This document shows, one piece after another, positions 12,001 through 20,800 of a stretch of DNA of 64,000 bases. Position numbers and translations under genes: made by a program. The stretch comes from Marinobacterium nitratireducens (lineage in GTDB: Bacteria > Pseudomonadota > Gammaproteobacteria > Pseudomonadales > Balneatricaceae): NCBI RefSeq assembly GCF_014645375.1, contig NZ_BMLT01000003.1, positions 231,983 to 295,982 of the forward strand. Reading direction: 5' to 3'. Each line of letters begins with the position of its first letter. Position 1 is the stretch's first letter. The notes below the pieces were generated by a model. It saw only the letters and a list, made by a program, of their open reading frames with translations. It had not been told where the DNA came from and ran no database searches.

Positions 12001-12138
12001 TCGCGTCAGCAAATCGGCTGGGTTATTGTAGGCGGTATGCTGTTCGGCACGCTGCTGACCCTGTTCGTCATTCCGACCGTGTACAGTTTTTTCGGCAAGC
12101 GTACCTTCAAGGACGTCAGACCGGTTCACAATCTTTAA
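9085..12138 (+). CDS. RND efflux permease (HAE1 family)
   Basis: This is a 1017-residue AcrB/MexF-type proton-driven pump with 12 transmembrane segments and two large periplasmic loops. TM1 follows the N-terminal ILPDLSIRRPVLATV, and the proton-relay helix TM4 reads SIGLVVDDAIVMLENIYRH with the paired aspartates present. The second half repeats the architecture and ends with the conserved late TM block around GATVLGALPLAIASGAGAE. The start is GTG 9085, overlapping the adaptor stop codon. Length and motifs are normal. The hydrophobe/amphiphile efflux family is clear; substrate range cannot be read from sequence. Confidence 0.95.
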   Translation: MILPDLSIRRPVLATVMSLLLLLIGLIAYDRLTVREYPKIDLPVVTVETSYPGASASIIESQVTQVLEDSLAGIEGIDFMSSISRTEQSQISVTFRLERDPDQAANDVRDRVGRVRSLLPDEIDEPVIAKTEADAQPIIYLAFASEDQNPMEITSVADLRVKDRLQTVPGVANVQIFGERRYAMRIWLDPTRMATYALIPEDVEDALRAQNIEIPAGRVESLDREFTILARTDLNRIAEFEQIIVRNVDDYPVRIRDVARVEVAPQSERIITRFRGESAVALGVVKQATANPLDVSRGIRAELEKLRPLLPEGMRVEIAYDSSVFIDESIQSVYRTLLQAGALVVLVIFLFLRNPRATLIPVVTIPLSLIGAFAMMWLFGFSINTLTLLALVLSIGLVVDDAIVMLENIYRHVEAGLDPIQAAFKGSREIAFAVIATTLTLVAVFVPLSFSEGRTGRLFTEFALTLAGAVVVSTFVALTLSPMMASRTLHLQKHHSALYSLIERWLQALISGYQRLLERLLHSRLLALSIMVASVLGGAWLYAQLPEELAPYEDRGTILTFSIAPEGSTPDYVDRYVRQLEAIVREIPEQNRYFTVIGFPTETNSLTFVGLKRWEDRERRQQTITEALSGRLYGEVSGTLSFAMNLPSLGQSPISRPVEFVVRSHADYRELKRISDELMQRVRQNPGFVQPDSDLKLNKPELQLWVDRDKASDLGIEIDAIGRALESYMAGRNVTRFKRQGEQYDVIVQIEDNQRRTPQDLTGIYVRSPDGGMVQLANLARVEEQVAPKELNHFDKARAVTIQSVLAPDYSLGEALRFLEDNLAEIAPEAGFDYTGPSREFRESSSSLQQTFALALCFIFLVLAAQFESFRNPLIILLSVPPALFGAMLALYLSDGSLSVYSQIGLITLIGLVTKHGILIVEFANQLQDQGLEIRDAILRSASLRLRPILMTTGATVLGALPLAIASGAGAESRQQIGWVIVGGMLFGTLLTLFVIPTVYSFFGKRTFKDVRPVHNL

Positions 12139-12153
12139 CAGAGGACGCTAAGT

Positions 12154-13461
12154 GTGAAACCACGCACCCCCTTTTACCGACCGGCGTTGCTGGCGCTGGG
12201 CATCAGCCTTGGATCGGGCGCCGCCCAGGCCGGCAGTCTGATCGAGCTGTTCGATCTGGCGGTGGCCAACGATCCGCAGATCCGCTCCGCGGCAGCCCAG
12301 ATGCGCGCCGGGCAGGAAGCTCTGCCCCAGGCCCGCTCGCAGCTGCTGCCCAACCTGCTGCTCGGGGCCGACTCGACCTGGACCGACACCGAGAATGCCG
12401 GCAGTTTCAACAGCGAGGGCGTGACTCTGAGTCTCAACCAGTCGGTATTCTCCGCCAGCCGCTGGTACAACCTGCGCCGCGGCGAGGCGCTGTCGCGCCA
12501 GGCAGAACTGGTGTTCGACCAGGCGCAGCAAACCCTGATTCTGCGCACCGTCAGCGCCTACCTCGACGTGCTGCGGGCGCTGAACAACCTCGAAAGCGCC
12601 CGCGCCGAAGAGCGCGCCATCAAGCGCCAGCTCGATCAGGTCAACGCCCAGTTCGAGGTCGGCCTGATCGCCATCACCGACGTCCAGGAAGCCCAGGCCA
12701 GCTACGACAACTCTGTGGTGCGCCGCATCGAAGCCGAAGGCGACCTCGACAACAGCTACGAAGCCCTTGACCGTCTCGCCGGCGAGCCGTTTCGCGACGT
12801 GACCAAACTGCAGCCGGACTACCCGATCGAGCCGCCGCAGCCGGCCGAACCCGAGCCCTGGCTGGAAAAGGCCTGGCAGAACAACCTCGGCCTCCAGGTC
12901 GCCGACAGCAGCATCGAGGCGGCGCGCCGCTCGGCCCAGTCGGCACGCGCCGGCCACTACCCCACCCTCGACCTCAACGCCAGCTACGACACCGACGGCA
13001 GCGGCATCAGCGGCGACGTCGGCGAAACCGGCACCATCGCCCTGGCGCTCAACCTGCCCCTTTACCAGGGCGGACTGACCAGCTCCCAGACCCGTGAGGC
13101 CGAAGCGCTTCTGGATCAGGCAATGCAGGACCGTCAGGACACCCTGCTGGCCGTGACCCAGCAGACCCGCAGCCTGCTGCGCAACCTGCGCACCAATGTC
13201 CAGAGCGTGAAGGCGCGGGCCCAAAGCATTCGTTCCGGCGAAACCGCGCTCGAAGCGACCCAGGAAGGCTTCAATGTCGGCACACGAAACGTCGTCGACG
13301 TGCTGAACGCCGAACGCAACCTCTATGCGGCGCAGCGCGACTACGCCAACGCCCGCCTCGACTACATCGCCAACCTGTTCAGCCTGAAACAGCAGCTGGG
13401 CACCCTGAACCCGGGCGACGTTGCGACCCTGGACAAGTGGCTGCTGGAGCAGGAAAGCTGA
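12154..13461 (+). CDS. TolC-family outer membrane efflux protein
   Basis: This 435-residue protein has a signal peptide ending near residue 26 (GAAQA) and two tandem outer-membrane-efflux repeats that form the trimeric channel. Characteristic pieces are LIELFDLAVANDPQI at the mature N-terminus, the coiled-coil helices rich in Ala/Gln/Arg, and GTRNVVDVLNAERNLY in the second repeat. It starts at GTG 12154 with GAGGA upstream, 15 bp behind the permease, completing an RND tripartite system. Many gammaproteobacteria use one shared TolC, so this could be the general TolC of the genome or one dedicated to this pump. Confidence 0.92.
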   Translation: MKPRTPFYRPALLALGISLGSGAAQAGSLIELFDLAVANDPQIRSAAAQMRAGQEALPQARSQLLPNLLLGADSTWTDTENAGSFNSEGVTLSLNQSVFSASRWYNLRRGEALSRQAELVFDQAQQTLILRTVSAYLDVLRALNNLESARAEERAIKRQLDQVNAQFEVGLIAITDVQEAQASYDNSVVRRIEAEGDLDNSYEALDRLAGEPFRDVTKLQPDYPIEPPQPAEPEPWLEKAWQNNLGLQVADSSIEAARRSAQSARAGHYPTLDLNASYDTDGSGISGDVGETGTIALALNLPLYQGGLTSSQTREAEALLDQAMQDRQDTLLAVTQQTRSLLRNLRTNVQSVKARAQSIRSGETALEATQEGFNVGTRNVVDVLNAERNLYAAQRDYANARLDYIANLFSLKQQLGTLNPGDVATLDKWLLEQES

Positions 13462-13591
13462 CAGCGGCAAGTGTAACCTCGACTATCGCGCCCGGCCTCG
13501 TTTGGGCGCATACTGGGGGCATCGACGGATCCCCCTTTTCGGACCTCAAGGGTAACTTTCAACACCGGGTTCCGGCATCCGGAGGAGTTAT

Positions 13592-14395
13592 ATGAGCGAA
13601 CTGCTGACCCAGATACTGGAAAAAGTGAGGGTCGCCTACGTGCAGGCCATGCAGGAGGGCGACTACCAGCAGCCCTACCTGACGGCGGAACGGCTCTGCC
13701 ATGAACAGCTGCACATCGACGCAGACGCCCTGTCCCGCATCATCGACGAGGACCCGACGCTGCTCGCGGCCCGCGCCGGTGAACTGGTACAGGACCCGGA
13801 CGAACTCGACAACCCCTCGGTCGGCGCGATCATCTGCTACAACATCGTCGCCGCGGCGATGGACGGACTGCTGACAGTGGCCGTCGAACACGACTGGCTC
13901 GACGTCGACGAGGAAGGCAACGTGCTGGTCGACGATACCGAACTGCACGAAGACCGCCCCGCAATCATGCGCGTCGACTACAGTCGCTCGGCCCAGGCGC
14001 TGGAAAATGCCGGCCAGGCGGGCGCCAGCCGGCTGTCGAAGCTGTTTCACGCCGCCGAAGCGCAATACGTCAAGCTGCTGGACAACGAGGTGCACGACGC
14101 CTACCAGCTGGCGCTGCGCACCTCGTCCGACTACGCCATTTTCGCCCCCGAGGACATCGCGCCACTGGTGGCGGAAAACCCGCTGCTGCTGGGCCTGCGA
14201 CCGGACGGTCTGGTCGACCCCGACCTGTTCGAGGGCGATCCGCCCGCCGGCATTATCATCAGCAGCCACCTGACCCACATGCTGCTGCAGCAGCTGCTGG
14301 AAATCGCCTCCGAGCGCGGCGCCCTGGCCCGCGACAGCAGTGGGCACCTGATCCTGCCCGCCGAAGACGAGGAATCCAGCCCGCAGCTGCATTGA
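13592..14395 (+). CDS. Unrecognised acidic soluble protein, 267 residues
   Basis: I do not recognise a family. The protein is strongly acidic and helical, with no signal peptide or membrane segment. Landmarks are SELLTQILEKVRVAYVQAM at the N-terminus, a region with DWLDVDEEGNVLVDD, and a C-terminal amphipathic helix THMLLQQLLEIASERG. Translation is well supported: GGAGG lies 7 nt before ATG 13592. It follows the efflux operon after 130 bp that include a GCGCCC/GGGCGC hairpin, so it may be separately transcribed. No function is proposed. Confidence 0.75.
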   Translation: MSELLTQILEKVRVAYVQAMQEGDYQQPYLTAERLCHEQLHIDADALSRIIDEDPTLLAARAGELVQDPDELDNPSVGAIICYNIVAAAMDGLLTVAVEHDWLDVDEEGNVLVDDTELHEDRPAIMRVDYSRSAQALENAGQAGASRLSKLFHAAEAQYVKLLDNEVHDAYQLALRTSSDYAIFAPEDIAPLVAENPLLLGLRPDGLVDPDLFEGDPPAGIIISSHLTHMLLQQLLEIASERGALARDSSGHLILPAEDEESSPQLH

Positions 14396-14397
14396 AC

Positions 14398-14513
14398 GTA
14401 GGTTGGGTAGAGGCGCGCAGCGCCGAAACCCAACACAAATCCTCAACCGCAGCAGACCCCGCGAGAACGGGTGTTGGGTTACGCTTCGCTCCGACCAACC
14501 TACGTTGCTATCG
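14398..14513. repeat. Inverted GTAGGTTGGG repeat pair
   Basis: GTAGGTTGGG (14398-14407) and its inverted partner CCAACCTAC (14505-14513) flank AAACCCAACAC and GTTGGGTTACGC. The result is a large palindrome immediately after the stop codon. The remaining ~190 bp of this 368-bp gap hold no gene I can support. Confidence 0.7.
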
Positions 14514-14704
14514 GCACTCGGCCCGCAGGGGGCCGGAAAGCGAAGCGCACCGCACCGCCCGGCTACAGGGAAACAAAAAAGGTTGATTGCGCTAGCGGGG
14601 AAAACGTAAATCGAGGATGGCTGAAAGCGTTAAACCCTGTGCCAATGCGGCTCCATCCATCCGGCTTTTGGCCTATGGATTCCCGCTAATCTGCGAAGAG
14701 CCAC

Positions 14705-14740
14705 AAAAAAGGCACGGCCCTCGCGGGCGGTGCCTTTTTT
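14705..14740. terminator. Bidirectional rho-independent terminator
   Basis: AAAAAA-GGCAC...GTGCC-TTTTTT forms a symmetrical hairpin with A and T runs. It lies between the plus-strand unknown gene and the convergent minus-strand gene ending at 14764, and could stop transcription from both sides. Confidence 0.85.
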
Positions 14741-14763
14741 CCGTCTACCGCCAGGAGGGCGGC

Positions 14764-15405
14764 TCAGTGCATGGTAATGCCGATCGGCGCCACACCGTGC
14801 TTGTGGCTGTCGAAGACTTCGCGCAACTCCGCAAGCGGGCGCAGGCCGTAGTCCCGCGGGTCCTTCGGCAGCTCGAGCCAGTCCAGCGTCCAGATGCGGG
14901 TCATCAGCTCGTACTCGCCGATCAGGGCATCGAGGAAGATCATCGCCGCCTCGACGCGCGGATCCAGATCCAGCTCGCGCGGTACGTCCTCGAGATAGAT
15001 TTCCAGCCGCAGCTTGCGGTCGACATCACGCAGCGCGAACCAGAAGTCGCGCAGCTCGCAGAACTCCTCGCCAACGCTGATATGCCGGGGAACCGGATCG
15101 TAGCGGTGGTTGAACGCCTTGAACTGGATACCGGTCAGCTGCGGCGCGGCCCCGACCAGGCTGAGCACCGAGCCGATCGACTCGGGATAGCCGTCGCAGC
15201 CGAAAATCATCTCGACCGGCCCTTCCTCCTCGTCACGCTCGAAGTGGAACGTCAGATTGCGGTCGATCTGCCGCAGGATGTCATTGTACTGACTCAACAG
15301 CGCATCGGCTTCGAACTGGTTGTTCTGCTGACTGTGCAGCAACTGGTCGATGGTCTGCTCGACCTGCTGCCAGAACTCGTTGATCTGTTTGCGATTCTGC
15401 TTCAT
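14764..15405 (-). CDS. Unrecognised protein, 213 residues, downstream of dcd
   Basis: This soluble acidic protein has an N-terminal helix (FWQQVEQTIDQLLHSQQNN) and a mixed alpha/beta body. Its C-terminus is tryptophan-rich and conserved-looking (MTRIWTLDWLELPKDPRDYG). I do not recognise a family. ATG 15405 lies 31 bp beyond the dcd stop codon, so the gene is probably co-transcribed with dcd. The frame remains open upstream inside dcd, but those codons are antisense-like and are not used here. It ends at the bidirectional terminator. Confidence 0.7.
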   Translation of the reverse strand: MKQNRKQINEFWQQVEQTIDQLLHSQQNNQFEADALLSQYNDILRQIDRNLTFHFERDEEEGPVEMIFGCDGYPESIGSVLSLVGAAPQLTGIQFKAFNHRYDPVPRHISVGEEFCELRDFWFALRDVDRKLRLEIYLEDVPRELDLDPRVEAAMIFLDALIGEYELMTRIWTLDWLELPKDPRDYGLRPLAELREVFDSHKHGVAPIGITMH

Positions 15406-15436
15406 GAACTCTATCAGATGGGCTGCAGCGGCCGGG

Positions 15437-16003
15437 TCAGGTACGGGGTACCACGACACCGGTCTGTCCCTGGTACTTGCCATTGCGGTCCCGGTACGAC
15501 GTCTCGCAGACTTCGTCTGCGCCGAGGAACAGCATCTGGGCAACGCCTTCGTTGGCGTAGATTTTCGCAGGCAGCGGGGTGGTGTTGGAAAACTCCAGCG
15601 TCACGTGACCTTCCCATTCGGGTTCGAGCGGCGTGACATTGACGATGATGCCGCAGCGGGCATAGGTACTCTTGCCCAGGCAGATCGTCAGGACATCCCG
15701 CGGAATGCGGAAATACTCGACGGTGCGGGCCAGCGCGAAGGAGTTCGGCGGAATGATACAGACGTCGGACTTCACATCAACGAAGCTGCCGTCATCGAAC
15801 GCCTTGGGGTCGACGATGGAGGAGTTGATGTTGGTGAAAATCTTGAATTCGTCGGCACAGCGCACATCGTAACCGTAGCTCGAGGTGCCGTAGGAAACGA
15901 TCGCGCCCCTGTCGGTGCGACGCACCTGACCCGGCTCGAACGGCGAGATCATCTCGCACTCGGCCGCCAATCGGCGGATCCAGCGATCGGATTTGATTCC
16001 CAT
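15437..16003 (-). CDS. dcd: dCTP deaminase
   Basis: This trimeric enzyme of 188 residues converts dCTP to dUTP, feeding dUTPase and thymidylate synthesis. The E. coli-type length (about 190) and hallmark motifs are present: [12 protein letters not shown] near residue 38, GKSTYARCG near 111 with the substrate-binding serine and arginine, and [18 protein letters not shown] holding the catalytic glutamate. It lies on the same strand as apbC, a pairing seen in pseudomonads, but the two are separated here by 376 bp of repeats. Confidence 0.97.
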   Translation of the reverse strand: MGIKSDRWIRRLAAECEMISPFEPGQVRRTDRGAIVSYGTSSYGYDVRCADEFKIFTNINSSIVDPKAFDDGSFVDVKSDVCIIPPNSFALARTVEYFRIPRDVLTICLGKSTYARCGIIVNVTPLEPEWEGHVTLEFSNTTPLPAKIYANEGVAQMLFLGADEVCETSYRDRNGKYQGQTGVVVPRT

Positions 16004-16139
16004 AGATAGAGAGTCCGTCAGTCGAATAGTCTAAAAAGTCGGCTATTCTACCTTTTTGCAACTGCGGTGTGTAGGGTGCACCGAGCGAAGCAACCGTCAT
16101 GGACAGCGGAAGGTCGCCCGGCGCGGATAGCGGCACGTA

Positions 16140-16365
16140 CGTAGGAGCCCACTCCGTGGGCGAATAACCGCAGTGCCGGAACGGGTTCGCCCGGGGACCG
16201 GGCTCCTACGGGCGAACAACCGCAGTGCAGGAACGGGTTCGCCCGGAGACCGGGCTCCTACGGGCGAACAACCGCAGTGCCAGAACGGGTTCGCCCGGAG
16301 ACCGGGCTCCTACGGGCGAACAACCGCAGTGCCAGAACGGGTTCGCCCGGGGACCGGGCGCCTAC
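16140..16365. repeat. 52-bp tandem array of REP units
   Basis: Four head-to-tail units of exactly 52 bp start at 16158, 16210, 16262 and 16314. Each carries GGGCGAAyAACCGCAGTGC and the inverted arm CGGGCTCCTAC (CGGGCGCCTAC in the last). A leading GTAGGAGCCC arm at 16141 makes the array a REP palindrome amplified in tandem. It fills most of the 376-bp dcd-apbC gap. A GTAGGGTGC half-repeat lies at about 16070. Confidence 0.9.
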
Positions 16366-16379
16366 AGCTTCCGCCCGCG

Positions 16380-17468
16380 TCAATCGTTCTCGACGCTGAT
16401 GTTCGGCATCGGCCCGGCGGTTTCGTTGCGGCTGGCGATACGCCCGGCGATGCGCCGCGCAATCTCGAGGTACGCCTGTGCCGGCGCCCCGCCGGGATCG
16501 GCCGCCGCGGTCGGCCGCCCGGAGTCTGTCTGCTCGCGGATCTGCAGCGACAGCGGCAGCGAGCCGAGCAGTTCGGTATCGTACTGCACCGCGATGCGCT
16601 CGCCGCCACCGGCACCGAAGATGTGCTCTTCGTGGCCGCAGTTGCTGCAGATATGGGTGCTCATGTTCTCGACGATGCCCAGCACCGGGATGCCGACCTT
16701 GCGGAACATCTCGATCCCCTTGCGGGCGTCGAGCAGGGCAATATCCTGCGGCGTGGTGACGATCACCGAACCCGTCACCGGCACCTTCTGCGACAGCGTC
16801 AGCTGCACATCGCCGGTGCCCGGCGGCATGTCGATGAACAGGTAGTCGAGATCGTCCCAGCGGGTCTGGGTCAGCAGCTGCTGCAGCGCACCGCTGACCA
16901 TCGGGCCTCGCCAGACCATCGGCGTGGTTTCATCGATCAGATAGGCCATCGACATCGTCTGCAGCCCCTGCGCCGGGATCGGCTTGAAGTACTTGCCATC
17001 GTCGGATTCCGGGTGGGTACCCGGCGCCACGCCCACCATCAGCCCAAGGCTCGGGCCGTATATGTCGGCATCGAGCACGCCCACCCGGGCGCCGGCGCGG
17101 GCCATGGCAAGCGCCAGGTTGATGGTGGTGGTCGACTTCCCGACCCCGCCCTTGCCCGACGCCACCGCGATGATATTGCGCACGCCGGCCAGGTTCGGCA
17201 AATTGCCCTGGGCTTCATGGGGCCGGATCTGCTGCCGAATCTCGACCCGCACTTCGCGATCGAGCGCGGCGCCGAGCCTCGCCGAGAGGTCCGCGGCCAG
17301 CGCTTCGCGGATATCGGCGCAGGGATAGCCAAGTGTCAGCACCACCAGCACCCGTCCATCCTCCTCCCGCACCTCGGTCAGCGCACCGGCGCTGGCAAGA
17401 TCCCGACCTAGGACTGCGTCCTGCTGCTGACTCAGGGTGGTTTCGATGCGCTCTCGGTACTGCTGCAT
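16380..17468 (-). CDS. apbC: Iron-sulfur cluster carrier protein ApbC/Mrp
   Basis: This P-loop ATPase of 362 residues binds and transfers Fe-S clusters. An N-terminal DUF59/MIP18-like domain (residues 1-90) precedes the deviant Walker A ASGKGGVGKSTT, the DADIYGPS switch, and the C-terminal cluster-binding CxxC (ICSNCGHEEHIFG). I chose ATG 17468, with AGGAG 11 nt upstream and a family-like length. The frame stays open for 26 more codons, but these run toward the end of the palindromic element at 17524-17808 and resemble no ApbC N-terminus. Confidence 0.95.
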   Translation of the reverse strand: MQQYRERIETTLSQQQDAVLGRDLASAGALTEVREEDGRVLVVLTLGYPCADIREALAADLSARLGAALDREVRVEIRQQIRPHEAQGNLPNLAGVRNIIAVASGKGGVGKSTTTINLALAMARAGARVGVLDADIYGPSLGLMVGVAPGTHPESDDGKYFKPIPAQGLQTMSMAYLIDETTPMVWRGPMVSGALQQLLTQTRWDDLDYLFIDMPPGTGDVQLTLSQKVPVTGSVIVTTPQDIALLDARKGIEMFRKVGIPVLGIVENMSTHICSNCGHEEHIFGAGGGERIAVQYDTELLGSLPLSLQIREQTDSGRPTAAADPGGAPAQAYLEIARRIAGRIASRNETAGPMPNISVEND

Positions 17469-17523
17469 ATCTGCTTGAGCTCCTGTCGCCTGCCGGCGGC
17501 CAAATAGTTTTTCCAACACTGGG

Positions 17524-17808
17524 AGGAGCCTGCGAATAAGTCCCATTTGGTCTCTGCGGGCCCTGAAGCGTGCAGCTGCAAGGCGCAGTGCGCAGGGAAT
17601 ACCCTAAAGGGCACTTTGGCCGTAGTCCTTTTCAAGCGCTGCAACACAGCAGAAGCATGCTTCAGGGCCCGCCCTTCGGGGCTTGCAGCGCGAACCGGAC
17701 TCTTTGTTGCCGCTTCTCGACAGGCAACCAGCATGCCTTCAAAGCGGCGCCGCGATTCCAGCCCGCGCTGCAAGCCAGAGCCTCATTGGGACTTGTTCGC
17801 AGGCTCCT
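17524..17808. mobile_element. MITE-like element with nested inverted repeats
   Basis: The 285-bp element is bounded by 22-bp terminal inverted repeats beginning AGGAGCCTGCGAA (21 of 22 identical). Inside, an 18-bp inverted pair (GCGGGCCCTGAAGC at 17556, partner at 17655-17672) and a perfect 13-bp pair (GGCTTGCAGCGCG at 17680, partner at 17764-17776) form further hairpins. It encodes no protein. I see no clear target-site duplication. It lies between the aas stop codon and the apbC start, where it could also act on transcription. Confidence 0.7.
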
Positions 17809-17831
17809 TAACCTACTTAATTGGTCGGGAA

Positions 17832-20800
17832 TTATTGCTGTTTTAGCGCCGAGCGTCCAGTGCCCGAAGCGACATCCTCGGTGCCGGATGCGCCGGTCGC
17901 AGGCGTCCCTGCATTACCGGGGCCTTGGCGCAACCAGAGAAAGCCATCCTGGTCCAGAGTGCCCCGAACGCCGGTGCGGAACCAGCGCAGTCCGTCCCGT
18001 TCGATCACCGCACGGGCGGTCGCCCCGGGCTCGCCGAGATAGCCCTGCATGATCTGCGCGCCGCCGATCACCACCTCGCCCGGGACCTGCGGCGGCCGCT
18101 CTTCCAGTGATACCGGATCGACGATACGGAAGGTGGTACCGGGTAACGGCAACCCCAGACTACCGGGCCGCGTGCCTTCCTGCAGGGTCCACCACTGGGT
18201 ATCGAGATAATCGGGCAGGTTTACGCTGGCCACCGGCGTGGTCTCGGTACAGCCGTAACCCGCCAGCACCGGCACTCGGAAACGCGCCTCGAAATCCCGC
18301 GCCAGCGCCGGATCGAGTGACTCGCCGCCAACGATTACCGAGCGCAGCGACTGGAACATCAACGGATGCAGCCGCGGCTGCGCCAGATACTGCCGCAACC
18401 GGCGCTCGCTGGTACACAGCAGCGTCGCGCGCCGGCGTGCAACCGTTTTGCCAAGCGCCACCGGATCGGCGCCCTCCTGATCGGGGTGACAGATCACCGG
18501 CACGCCTTCGACCAGCGGCATCAGGCAGGTGACCGTCAGCCCGGTGGCCTGACTCAACGGCTGAGTGGCGACCCAGACGTCGTTCTCGCGCACGTTGAGC
18601 ACTTCGCCGATCTGGCGAATGTTGGCGATCAGATTGCGATGACTGAGCATCACGCCCCGAGGCACGCCCTGCGGGCCAGCGTCGAAAACGATGGCCGCGG
18701 TCGCATCGAGCCCCCGGTCGTGACACAGCCAACGCTGCAGCAAGGCCAGCGGAATCAGGCGACAAGCCAGGCGAAGCCCCAGCGGCGCCGCAGTGCCGGG
18801 AGGCGGAGCAAGATCCTCGAGGCGAAGCACCCGGCATTGCGCCGGCAGCTGCACGCCGGCAGCATCGAGACGCCCCAGCGCATCCCGGGTCGCCAGCAGG
18901 GAGCGGACACCGGCCCGCTCGCACATCGCCCGCAGCTCCTGCCCGGTGGCGTCGGGACTCAGATTGACCAGGGTCTTGCCGGCCATCAGCGCCGCCATAT
19001 TGGCCAGCACCCCCTGGCTGCTGGTCGGTACCATCAGTCCCAGGTTCGCACCCTCGAGCCCGCGCAAACGCCGCGCCAGCTGGGCACAGGCTGCGAGCAG
19101 CTCGCGATAGCCCAGCGCCTCGCCGCGGGCATCGCGCAGGATCCAGGCCGAAGGTCCCTGGCGGGCGCTGCGCACAAAGGCACGCGGAACCGTTTCCAGC
19201 TGCTCGACGTAGCGGTTCCAGGCATGGATCGACAGCTCGGAAACCCGCTGCTTCACCGTGCTGGCATCACTGTTAATCGGTATCGGCGCACCGAAGGCCA
19301 CCACCAGATCGCGCCGCAGCCCGAAGCGCCGGCCGGCACGCAGCCTGCGGCCCGAGCGCGAAAAACGGCTCCCCCAGAGACCGCGCAGATAAAACGGCAC
19401 GATGGTCGCGCCACTGTCCTCGGTCACGGCGACGCAGGCGCGCTCGAAACCGTTGCGAAAACGCCCCAGCTGGCCGGTGTGGCTGATCATCCCCTCGGGG
19501 AACAGGCACACCACCTTGCCGGCCTGAAGCAGCTCGCCAATCCGCGCCAGCGCCTCGCGGCTGTGACGCGAAGAGATCGGAATCACGCCAAAACGGTCGA
19601 GGAACCAGCGCAGATACCAGCGCTGGTAGATACTGCGCTCCATCACGAAATGGATATGCCGCGGGCAGGCCAGTTGCAGGATGCCCCAGTCGAGCCAGCT
19701 GATATGGTTGCCGAGCAGCAGCATACCGCGCCCCTCCTCCTGCAGGTGCTCGAACCCCAGCACCTCCAGTCGGTACTTGCGCCGCAGCACTGCTGTCAGC
19801 AACAGACGGATCAGCGCTTCCGGCAGCAGCAGCACCGTGGCCAGCGCCAGCAGCAGGGCCACGGTGGCGAGGGCGTACAGGAGCGTTACCCCCGGCACAC
19901 CCCGATAGGCGCTGAACACGGTGAGCCCAAGGAAGGCCAGCATGGCAATATTCTGGATAAAATTGTTGCCCGCCAGCACACGGCCACTCTCGCCGCGCTC
20001 GGCATTGAACTGGATCAGCGCATTGAGCGGAATCACCATCAGCGCGCCGCAGAAACCGACCAGCAGAAACAGCAGCCCGGCCCGGCCCAGATCTCCTGCG
20101 CCGGGCAACAGCAGCAACGCCAGCGCCACCCCGCCGGCCCCGAGCGGGATCAGGCCGAGATTGATATGGTGACGGGACAGGCGCCCCGCCAGCAGCGAGC
20201 CGGCCATGATGCCGATGCCCGCCAGCGCCATCGCCCCCTGAATGCGAAAGGTGTTGAGCTCTCCGAGCTGCGACTTGGCGAAGGCCGGGAAAACCGCCAG
20301 CATCACCTGGCTCAGCGACCAGAAAAGCGCCAGCCCCAGTATCGACAACCAGATCGGGCGAATCCTAACGAGATGGGCCAGATTTCGCGTCAGCGTGCGC
20401 CCGCGGCGGTACGCGCGCCAGTCGAAACGCAGCGCGCTGTCGGTTCGACCCTTTGCCGGCAGGCGATACGCCAGCCAGGTTTCGAAACAGGCGCCGGCGA
20501 CCAGAAACCAGCCCAGCGGCGCAATGCCGCGCATCAGTTCCGCCGGGCCCGCGCCCTCAACGCCGGCCAGGCGCAGCTCGAACAGCAGCGAGAACACCAG
20601 GATACCGGACAGTATCGCCACCATCGTGGCCGCCTGCACCCAGCCGTTGGCCTCACCGAGATTGTCGCTGCCTACGAGTTCGCGGATATAGGCGTATTTG
20701 GCCGGCGAGTAGAAGGCGCTTTGCAGCGCCAGCACGAACGTCAGCGCGAACGCCGGCACAAACCAGCCGAGGTAGTAGCAGGCGGTAATCGCCAGCGTCA

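Noticed and set aside
16158..16365. Possible CRISPR array
   Set aside because: Units are contiguous 52-bp tandem REP copies with no unique spacers, and no cas genes are present.
17469..17546. Longer apbC start adding 26 residues
   Set aside because: The extra codons run toward the palindromic element and do not resemble any ApbC N-terminus; ATG 17468 gives the usual length.
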